Assembly: GCA_029240395.1 (NCBI GenBank)
Contig: JAREAJ010000038.1
Span: 1 to 6,926, forward strand
From: Nitrososphaeraceae archaeon
GTDB lineage: Archaea; Thermoproteota; Nitrososphaeria; Nitrososphaerales; Nitrososphaeraceae
DNA length: 6,926 nt
Direction of reading: 5' to 3'
In this document: positions 1 through 4,607 of the stretch, piece after piece
Layout: each line of letters begins with the position of its first letter
Position numbering within the stretch: the stretch's first letter is position 1
Translations under genes and position numbers: made by a program
The notes under the pieces: model-generated
Seen by the model: only the letters and a program-made list of their open reading frames with translations
What the model was told of the DNA's origin: nothing
The model's database searches: none

Positions 1-669
1 AAAGGATATGAGATAACAAGTAACGACTATGTTGTGCTAGAGAAAGAAGAGATAGAAAATATCAAACTCAAAACAACTAACACTGTAGAAGTTAAGGAGT
101 TTATAGAGTCGGAGGAGTTTGACCCTATTTTCATTGAAAAGAACTATTATGTTGGTCCGGATGCCGGAAAGAAGAAAAGCGAAACTTCGATTAAAGCCTA
201 TGCACTATTTGTCAAAATACTACATGAGACTGGAAAAATAGCAATAGGCAAAGTAGTGTTAAGGGAAAAAGAGCAGCTAGTTGCGTTAAGAGCGTATCAA
301 AGAGGTCTTGTGATGCACCAGCTAAAGTATTTGGATGAAATAAGGCCAATGGATGAAATCGGTGGATTGGAAAGCTTACAGAAAATCGATGCCAAGGAGC
401 TATCGCTGGGAAAGGCATTAGTTGATAACCTTACGACTGACAAGTTTGATCCGGGTCAATACTCCGATACATACGCTAAAGAACTTGAGAAAATAATAGA
501 AGCTAAGTCCAAAGGGGAAAAAGTCACGATCAATGAGGTAGAGAAAACGGCTGAAGAAACAACAGATATTATTGAGGCTTTGAAAGCTAGTCTTAAAGTA
601 AAAGGGAAGGCGTCGACATCAACAGCAGCTAAAGCTAAGGGAAAGATCGGAATGGCGGTAAGCAAGTAG
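1..669 (+). CDS. ku: Ku domain protein (NHEJ DNA-end binding), 5' partial
   Basis: This is the C-terminal 222 residues of a prokaryotic-type Ku protein. The frame is open from base 1, so the start lies left of the window and the internal GTG at 34 is not the start. Prokaryotic Ku forms a homodimeric ring on broken DNA ends and recruits LigD-type ligase/polymerase for non-homologous end joining. The fragment opens with KGYEI..DYVVLEKEE (1-17) and continues with FDPIFIEKNYYVGPD (40-54), a YALF helix (67-70), AIGKVVLR (81-88) and LVALR (93-97), all in family order. The helical C-terminal domain follows: ALVDNL (139-144), KFDPGQYSDTYAKEL (148-162) and the terminal helix DIIEALKASL (189-198). The last 24 residues are a Lys/Ala/Ser/Thr tail (K199, 201, 203, 211, 213, 215, 222), like the basic DNA-binding tails of extended bacterial Ku. 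The downstream gene starts one base after the stop, so the two are probably co-transcribed. Ku is patchy in archaea. The family call rests on remembered motifs and is firm. Confidence 0.9.
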   Translation, partial: KGYEITSNDYVVLEKEEIENIKLKTTNTVEVKEFIESEEFDPIFIEKNYYVGPDAGKKKSETSIKAYALFVKILHETGKIAIGKVVLREKEQLVALRAYQRGLVMHQLKYLDEIRPMDEIGGLESLQKIDAKELSLGKALVDNLTTDKFDPGQYSDTYAKELEKIIEAKSKGEKVTINEVEKTAEETTDIIEALKASLKVKGKASTSTAAKAKGKIGMAVSK

Positions 670-670
670 T

Positions 671-1105
671 ATGCAATCGTCATCCTTTAGATTGGGAACA
701 GAGATGCAGCATATACTTCAACCACCACACGAATACCTTCGGGATTCGCTATCTTTCAGGTATTTGGTTTGTGTTTCATGTGGAAATAGAACCGAATTTA
801 CTTGTATAAAATGCCGTTATTGTTATAGTTGCCATTGGATGAGAGAGCAGACTGAAGGGACTAGTCTTAATGTAAAGTTGTCTAAGGCCGCCTATAATGA
901 TGAGCAAGAACTCAAGTTAGAACAGGACGGAGTAAAGGACCAAGGGCTGGAAAAATGGAGATCGTTAAATGTGTTGGGTCAACAAGCTGAGCCAATATGC
1001 GCATACTACCGATGTCATCACAAGTTTTCCCTTCATGGTTCAAGAAGCTGTAGGTGCAAGCATCCAACGAATAAGACATTAGGGATCGAAGTGAGGTACC
1101 TATGA
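671..1105 (+). CDS. Cysteine-rich zinc-finger-like protein of unknown function
   Basis: A 144-residue protein with an ATG one base after the ku stop; no strong Shine-Dalgarno is visible, so translation may be coupled to ku. I do not recognise the family. It has two Cys/His clusters. The first is C34-x2-C37-x7-C45-x2-C48-x2-C51-x2-C54-H55. The second is C110-x4-C115-H116-H117-x9-C127-x-C129-x-H131, followed by a PTNKTLGI stretch (132-139). The intervening 60-105 is charged and predicted soluble. Such spacing fits two structural zinc sites; the evenly spaced CxxCxxCxxC could alternatively hold an Fe-S cluster, but that is less likely in a small protein lacking other redox features. No signal peptide or membrane segment is seen. 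The stop overlaps the next start as ATGA, giving a three-gene operon with ku. An internal ATG at 704 (M12) is an alternative start. A nucleic-acid or protein-docking role beside Ku is inference only. Confidence 0.75.
   Translation: MQSSSFRLGTEMQHILQPPHEYLRDSLSFRYLVCVSCGNRTEFTCIKCRYCYSCHWMREQTEGTSLNVKLSKAAYNDEQELKLEQDGVKDQGLEKWRSLNVLGQQAEPICAYYRCHHKFSLHGSRSCRCKHPTNKTLGIEVRYL
1093..1097 (+). promoter_or_regulatory. Ribosome binding site of the third operon gene
   Basis: GAGGT lies four bases before the ATG at 1102 and inside the end of the upstream coding sequence. It matches the archaeal Shine-Dalgarno core and decides the start of the 346-residue protein at the ATGA overlap. Confidence 0.55.
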
Positions 1106-2142
1106 AAAACAGTCGTATGACCGATAGGGCTCCTGTCCAGCGTGGAGAGGAAATGAAGTTGATGAAAGAAAGACTAACAAGATGCCTACAGCTTCTGAAA
1201 ATAAATCACGATGAACGGATGCGTAAAACAGCTTTCGAGTTAATTGAAAAATCCAATGACTTTGAAAATAGGTCGCAACACTGGGGCTGGATCACAGCTC
1301 TAAATGCAATCGCAGGTTCGTGCCTTTTAAACCAACGAGCATTTTCTCAATCGGAGGTATATGATTTTCTCACAATAGCTGTCACGACGAGCTTAGAAGG
1401 GAGAACGAAAGCTATCGATGAACTGATATTCAGAGTTTATCGAGATGTTATGGCAACCTATGAAAGCATGGATGCTAAGTCCAAGATAGCTTTTCCAAAA
1501 ATCATAGTTGATGTAGTTGCTATTCTGGGTGGGGGAGTTGATACAAGTGGTAAGAGAACTCCTATACACAATGTAGAAGTTTATTATCAGACGAGAAAGT
1601 CAGATGTTAATAGTATCATATCTGTTACCCCTTCTACGACTCCAGTTACAACCGCTACTGCTGCAAGTATAGAGAGTATAGAGGAAGATATGAAAGTAAA
1701 AAAACCAGCCCTAAGCAAAGATGAAGAATCTGAGCTGGTCGACATCCTTAATAAAATAACTGAGAGAAAAAAAGAAGATATAAAGGCATCAATTGCCAAA
1801 CTGGAGAGAAGAGATATCCTTCGAATTAAGGACCTGGGCAAAAATTATAGCAAGATACAAAAGTATAGCAAGCTAATAGCAGATACAGATAATTTGCAAG
1901 GTTTTAAAACCGCGCTTCAAAACGAAAGCGGAAGGAAGTTATCCTCTTTTCAAATTCAACATGCAGCAAATTCAGTAAGAAAAGCAAAACTGTATTTAGA
2001 AAATGTATTGGATGGCAAGTTTATACCACATGGCTCTTACGGGATTAATCACACTAAACACAACCTTGAGTATGGATATCTAATTGTTGGATTAATGGAA
2101 TCAAGTAGGAAGAGAATAACATCCCGAAGGGCAGGCGCGTGA
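1102..2142 (+). CDS. Helical protein with C-terminal GINHxKHNLEYG motif, unknown function
   Basis: A 346-residue protein whose ATG overlaps the preceding stop (ATGA); GAGGT at 1093-1097, four bases upstream, is a good ribosome binding site and supports this start over the ATGs at 1153 and 1162. I cannot name the family. Residues 20-140 look all-helical, with an Ala/Ile-rich helix WITALNAIAGSCLL (63-76) and a later helix IDELIFRVYRDVM (105-117); the pattern is loosely reminiscent of a cyclin/TFIIB-type repeat, but this is weak. Residues 170-192 are a Ser/Thr/Ala/Val-rich low-complexity linker. Residues 195-260 are highly charged Lys/Glu helix, possibly coiled coil. The C-terminal block 285-335 contains HGSYGINHTKHNLEYG (310-325) with closely spaced His, Asn, Lys and Glu, then a basic end (RKRITSRR). 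No membrane segment or signal peptide is seen. Its place behind ku and the Cys-rich gene suggests a shared transcript; a DNA-repair role is inference. Confidence 0.75.
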   Translation: MKNSRMTDRAPVQRGEEMKLMKERLTRCLQLLKINHDERMRKTAFELIEKSNDFENRSQHWGWITALNAIAGSCLLNQRAFSQSEVYDFLTIAVTTSLEGRTKAIDELIFRVYRDVMATYESMDAKSKIAFPKIIVDVVAILGGGVDTSGKRTPIHNVEVYYQTRKSDVNSIISVTPSTTPVTTATAASIESIEEDMKVKKPALSKDEESELVDILNKITERKKEDIKASIAKLERRDILRIKDLGKNYSKIQKYSKLIADTDNLQGFKTALQNESGRKLSSFQIQHAANSVRKAKLYLENVLDGKFIPHGSYGINHTKHNLEYGYLIVGLMESSRKRITSRRAGA

Positions 2143-2184
2143 AAAATTATGAGGGCTAACAGATAAGGGATATTTCTAGCATGT

Positions 2185-2233
2185 AGAGGAGTTCACATTG
2201 TTCTCTTCTTTCTATGTACGTTTATTCTTCTTT
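2185..2233 (+). terminator. Possible terminator of the ku operon
   Basis: A 6-bp stem (AGAGGA at 2185-2190 with TTCTCT at 2201-2206, one G-T pair) encloses a 10-base loop. Pyrimidine/T-rich tracts follow at 2201-2213 and 2221-2233. It lies in the 145-base gap between the last operon gene and the opposing tRNA, where a terminator is expected. Archaeal termination depends mostly on T tracts, so the T-rich runs are the better evidence. Confidence 0.35.
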
Positions 2234-2265
2234 ATGCATCGAACTCATTGTGTTGATATTCCGGC

Positions 2266-2272
2266 AAAAAAA
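2266..2272 (-). terminator. T-run downstream of the CAT tRNA
   Basis: Read on the minus strand, seven consecutive T residues begin 16 bases after the tRNA 3' end, preceded by a TTTT at 2277-2280. This is the usual archaeal signal for ending a tRNA transcript. Confidence 0.5.
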
Positions 2273-2287
2273 GCGACAAAATTAGCG

Positions 2288-2361
2288 TGGGCCCAAGGGG
2301 GTTTGAACCCCTGGCCTACCGGTTATGAGCCGGTCGCTCTACCAGGCTAAGCTATGGGCCC
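2288..2361 (-). tRNA. tRNA with anticodon CAT (elongator Met or Ile2)
   Basis: A 74-base cloverleaf. The acceptor arm is GGGCCCA with TGGGCCC, discriminator A at 2288 and no encoded CCA. The D-arm is GCTT..GAGC with GG in the loop. The anticodon arm is ACCGG-CTCATAA-CCGGT, giving anticodon CAT. The variable loop has 5 bases and the T-arm is AGGGG-TTCAAAC-CCCCT. It is not the initiator: the first pair is G-C and the three stacked G-C pairs of the initiator anticodon stem are missing. A GGGCC acceptor is typical of archaeal isoleucine tRNAs, whereas archaeal elongator Met usually starts GCC, so a tRNA-Ile2 whose wobble C is modified to agmatidine to read AUA is a real possibility. Automatic annotation would probably call it Met. 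No intron is present. Confidence 0.93.
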
Positions 2362-2392
2362 AGCTTAGAGAGCACTTCCTTCACAAGATGGT

Positions 2393-2398
2393 TATAAA
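2393..2398 (-). promoter_or_regulatory. TATA box of the CAT tRNA
   Basis: TTTATA on the minus strand lies 32-37 bases upstream of the tRNA 5' end and is preceded by a purine-rich GAAACC that could act as a BRE. This gives a short leader for a start about 26 bases downstream. The same spacing is seen at the tRNA-Glu gene. Confidence 0.55.
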
Positions 2399-2420
2399 GG
2401 TTTCAAATATACCCAAGTGG

Positions 2421-2431
2421 AAAAATTAAAA
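2421..2431 (-). terminator. T-rich tract after the CADD-like gene
   Basis: On the minus strand TTTTAATTTTT begins 25 bases after the stop of the CADD-like gene and lies upstream of the tRNA promoter, so it probably separates the two transcripts. No strong hairpin precedes it. Confidence 0.4.
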
Positions 2432-2456
2432 GCGATATTGATAATCCCAGGCTTCG

Positions 2457-3122
2457 CTAAGCGTGGGCCTGCTCGATGTATCTTTCACATACCGAATCCA
2501 ATAATTTATTTTGTGCAACTAAAGAATCAGTAGCTGCTGTCAGCAACGATTGGTCCTGGTCATCGGAGACAGTTTCAATGATTGTCTTCCATAGCGCTGC
2601 ATGTCTGATATCGACCCGTTCATGAACAAAAAAATACTTTAGAGCCTCAGTTCCATCGTCTATGCTATAGTACTGCCTCAAGCCATCAATCTTTGATCGG
2701 CTTATCTCTGGCAACTGCTTTTCATAAGCATACATGGCTGCAGCACCTTGGCCTAGAGATAGTGTTGTTAACTTTTTGAGTTGGCTAACAGCTTCCTCTG
2801 TCGCTTCAGATGATACATGATCATCAATGTGTTCTGGCTTTATCCCTAGACATCCCGCGAACTTTGTCCACAACTGGATATGCTCAGACTCTTCTTCACG
2901 GTTTTCATTTAATGCTCTTCTCAGATTCTCATCAATTGTACAATTAGCGAGAATATTGGTAACTAGGCCGGGTACCGCCTTAACTAACTGAAAATACTCT
3001 AGAGAATATCCCTTCAGTTGGTCAAGATTTAGTTTTCCCTCCGACCAAAGACGATAAAACTGATGCTTTAACAAACTACGCCCTTCGATTTCCAAATCAA
3101 TACTTTGTACCAGAGTACACAT
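2457..3122 (-). CDS. CADD-like metallo-oxygenase (PqqC/TenA superfamily), possible pABA synthase
   Basis: A 221-residue, all-helical protein of the heme-oxygenase-like TenA/PqqC/CADD fold. Numbered from the ATG at 3122, it shows the N-terminal LLKHQFYRLW (17-26), REEESEHIQLW (75-85), YAYEKQLPEI (131-140) with K144, and VHERVDIRHAALW (166-178). The metal-ligand pattern E77, H81, E134, H167, D171, H174 matches that of Chlamydia CADD (E81, H88, E142, H174, D178, H181), although the loop between the first Glu and His is about three residues shorter. Y23 and K144 fall at the spacing of CADD Tyr27 and Lys152, reported for p-aminobenzoate formation from the enzyme's own tyrosine. Function may therefore be pABA supply for folate or methanopterin-type cofactors; true PQQ synthesis is unlikely with no other pqq gene nearby. 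A TTG at 3164 would add 14 residues that do not look family-like, so the ATG is preferred; AAGG lies just upstream of it. Cytosolic; apparently monocistronic. Confidence 0.85.
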   Translation of the reverse strand: MCTLVQSIDLEIEGRSLLKHQFYRLWSEGKLNLDQLKGYSLEYFQLVKAVPGLVTNILANCTIDENLRRALNENREEESEHIQLWTKFAGCLGIKPEHIDDHVSSEATEEAVSQLKKLTTLSLGQGAAAMYAYEKQLPEISRSKIDGLRQYYSIDDGTEALKYFFVHERVDIRHAALWKTIIETVSDDQDQSLLTAATDSLVAQNKLLDSVCERYIEQAHA

Positions 3123-3321
3123 TAGCCTTAAGTTGATTCTAACCGATAGAAAAATGTTGTGCAATAGAATCTACTCCCGCATAAGTTATTACGCACGGCG
3201 AGCCTGAATACAATACAACGCGTATGAGCAACTGTGCCATAGATACAGCTTTACAAATGCTTGTTGCGAGTCTCGGCAATAGAGATCGATCAGAAATAGC
3301 GGGCTGGAAAAAAGAGAAAGA

Positions 3322-3328
3322 TTTTATT
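3322..3328 (+). promoter_or_regulatory. TATA box of tRNA-Glu
   Basis: TTTTATT preceded by a purine-rich AAAGAGAAAGA lies 31-37 bases before the tRNA 5' end, matching the spacing at the other tRNA gene here. The rest of the 236-base gap 3123-3358 shows no convincing gene; it must also hold the promoter of the opposing CADD-like gene, for which I see only a weak TATA-like AACTTATG near 3180-3187 on the minus strand. Confidence 0.5.
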
Positions 3329-3342
3329 TGAAGTAACTTCAA
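3328..3342 (+). repeat. 15-base perfect palindrome at the tRNA-Glu promoter
   Basis: TTGAAGT-A-ACTTCAA has 7-base arms around a single central base. It starts on the last base of the TATA box and ends 16 bases before the tRNA 5' end, the region where transcription should start. It could be an operator for a dimeric regulator, or chance in AT-rich DNA. Confidence 0.4.
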
Positions 3343-3358
3343 TTAGATAATCACATTT

Positions 3359-3462
3359 GCTCCGGTGGTGTAGGAGCTGCTTTATTGAAGCAGTTGCACA
3401 ATCCGGTCAAGCATTGTGGCCTTTCAAGTCGCAGATCCCGGGTTCAAATCCCGGCCGGAGCA
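3359..3462 (+). tRNA. tRNA-Glu (anticodon TTC) with a 28-base D-loop intron
   Basis: The exons are 3359-3373 and 3402-3462, giving a 76-base mature tRNA. The acceptor is GCTCCGG with CCGGAGC, discriminator A, and no encoded CCA. The D-arm GTGT pairs with GCAT (nonstandard but usual for Glu) and carries the GG of the D-loop at 3405-3406. The anticodon arm GTGGC-CTTTCAA-GTCGC gives anticodon TTC. The variable loop is AGATC and the T-arm is CCGGG-TTCAAAT-CCCGG. Unspliced, the D-loop would be far too long; removal of 3374-3401 restores it. No T-run follows the gene directly; the first run of T residues is at 3570-3574, so read-through toward the polyprenyl synthase gene is possible. Confidence 0.95.
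3374..3401 (+). other. tRNA intron with bulge-helix-bulge splice site (between positions 15 and 16)
   Basis: The exon-intron junctions fold into a full archaeal bulge-helix-bulge. The central 4-bp helix is GTGT (3368-3371, exon) with GCAC (3396-3399, intron). The two 3-base bulges are AGG (3372-3374) and AAT (3400-3402). The intron body is an 8-bp hairpin, AGCTGCTT (3375-3382) with AAGCAGTT (3388-3395) and loop TATTG. Cutting after the second base of each bulge, as archaeal splicing endonuclease does, removes exactly the 28 bases needed to restore a normal tRNA. The position is non-canonical; most archaeal tRNA introns lie at 37/38. Confidence 0.9.
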
Positions 3463-3526
3463 ATATCGACCTAAAGACATCGCGTCAAGGTATTAGAAGT
3501 AATGGCTAGAGTATGTTGGAAATGCA

Positions 3527-3534
3527 TTAATATA
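3527..3534 (+). promoter_or_regulatory. Possible TATA box of the polyprenyl synthase gene
   Basis: TTAATATA is centred about 42 bases before the TTG start at 3573. Transcription starting about 26 bases downstream would leave a leader of roughly 15 bases, in line with short archaeal leaders. Confidence 0.4.
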
Positions 3535-3572
3535 CTTCTGACTTCCAGATAAATTTGGGCAAGGACTGATTT

Positions 3573-4451
3573 TTGAATACTGGTAGTTTGAACACTAAAG
3601 CTAATCCTTTGGTAGCACAGTTTAACAACTATCTCGCCAGAATAGAAGAAGCACTCGGCAGAGAGCTCGACCTTTATTCATGGTCAGAATTTTATGCGCC
3701 TCTAAGATACGCGTGTGAAGGTGGCAAAAGGATCAGACCCCTTCTATTGCTACTCTCGATGGAGGCTGTGCATGCTACTAACGGGTCAGGTTCTCATGTT
3801 GCCGAAGATGTTTTCATGGCAGGTTCAGCTATTGAACTTCTTCACACAGAGTCTGTTATTCATGACGATATAATCGATGAAGAAAGGCTTCGCCGCGGTA
3901 AACCATCCTTTCATGTTAAATATGGATACAATAGCAGCGTGCTTACTGCCGATTTCGTGCTCGGAATCATCCTGAACATCGGATCAAAAATGAACAACTC
4001 ACGAGTTATGAGTGAGCTATCGAGCGCCGCTACGAAAATGAGTGAAGGTGAGATGATGGAAATTAGGTTTGCAAAACATAACGATATTACTGAGGATGAA
4101 TATATAAAGGTCATTGAACACAAAACGGCATCACTTTTTGAAGCATCCACTAAGATAGGTGCAATTCTTGGGGATGGTCAGGAGGATCAGATTCACGCCT
4201 TGGGTAACTATGGTAACCTTCTCGGAATTGCCTATCAAATTCATGATGACCTTTTGGACTGGGATAATGAGGATAGGCTCTTTAATTTGCTAGTCAAACA
4301 CAATATCCGATCCGTGGAGTTCATCAGCAAAATGAACAAACTGTATAGGTCATATTCCAGCAAGGCATTAAATGAACTTCGGAACGTGAGCGAAAGTATG
4401 TACAAGAGGCATCTTGAGCTGTTAACTGACCTAAGCTCAATCCAATTTTAA
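3573..4451 (+). CDS. Trans-polyprenyl diphosphate synthase (GGPP synthase-like)
   Basis: A 292-residue type I trans-prenyltransferase that condenses isopentenyl diphosphate onto an allylic diphosphate to make C20 or longer chains for archaeal ether lipids or the menaquinone tail. Visible motifs are GGKRIRP (50-56), the first Asp-rich motif DDIID (98-102) in ELLHTESVIHDD, RRGKPSFHVKYG (108-118), KTASLF (184-189), and the second Asp-rich motif DDLLD (225-229) in GIAYQIHDD. It is shorter than the usual 320-340 residues: after the second motif the expected GK-D...GK-TLP segment is missing and the chain runs WDNEDRLFNLLVKHN directly into the C-terminal helices. The fifth residue before the first DDxxD is Glu rather than the aromatic of archaeal GGPP synthases, so product length is uncertain. 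An in-frame TGA at 3567 and the absence of any early ATG force a TTG start (3573, or 3588 or 3609). Cytosolic or peripheral; transcribed toward nuoN. Confidence 0.88.
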   Translation: MNTGSLNTKANPLVAQFNNYLARIEEALGRELDLYSWSEFYAPLRYACEGGKRIRPLLLLLSMEAVHATNGSGSHVAEDVFMAGSAIELLHTESVIHDDIIDEERLRRGKPSFHVKYGYNSSVLTADFVLGIILNIGSKMNNSRVMSELSSAATKMSEGEMMEIRFAKHNDITEDEYIKVIEHKTASLFEASTKIGAILGDGQEDQIHALGNYGNLLGIAYQIHDDLLDWDNEDRLFNLLVKHNIRSVEFISKMNKLYRSYSSKALNELRNVSESMYKRHLELLTDLSSIQF

Positions 4452-4523
4452 TAATAATATTGGTGGACATGCAACTCATTATGTGTGTAGGGGAACGGAG
4501 TATGCTGCATATCATGTATATTC

Positions 4524-4552
4524 TTTCTCGGAAATGGTTTTGCTACGAGAGA
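4524..4552. terminator. Possible bidirectional terminator between convergent genes
   Basis: TTTCTCG (4524-4530) pairs with CGAGAGA (4546-4552) over 7 bp with one G-T pair and a 15-base loop. T-rich sequence flanks the stem for both directions: TTCTTTC at 4521-4527 on the plus strand, and TTAGTTTTCTCTC at 4547-4559 on the minus strand. It sits in the 156-base gap between the convergent polyprenyl synthase and nuoN genes. A weaker hairpin (CCAAT with ATTGG, about 4442-4462) overlaps the synthase stop. Confidence 0.35.
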
Positions 4553-4607
4553 AAACTAATGTTGCAAACTCTTGTAAGATTGTATTCTTTAGCTGTTCGT
4601 AGATACC

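Noticed and set aside
212..683. Two minus-strand frames (212-418 and 456-683) opposite ku
   Set aside because: Both are antisense shadows of the conserved Ku reading frame.
1587..1841. An 84-residue minus-strand frame, hydrophobic and Ser-rich
   Set aside because: It is the antisense of the Ser/Thr linker and charged helix of the 346-residue protein; its hydrophobicity follows from complementing Lys/Glu codons.
2288..2361. Initiator tRNA-Met
   Set aside because: The anticodon stem lacks the three consecutive G-C pairs, and the first pair is G-C rather than the A-T usual in archaeal initiators.
3139..3342. A 67-residue minus-strand frame upstream of the CADD-like gene
   Set aside because: It has no recognisable motif or good ribosome binding site and overlaps the tRNA-Glu promoter; composition looks like non-coding sequence.
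3374..3401. The tRNA-Glu insertion as a mobile element or degraded attachment site
   Set aside because: The precise bulge-helix-bulge fold and exact restoration of the tRNA on removal explain it as an intron; there are no target duplications or integrase gene.
3911..4150. A minus-strand frame within the polyprenyl synthase
   Set aside because: It is antisense to the region between the two Asp-rich motifs, which is clearly coding on the plus strand.
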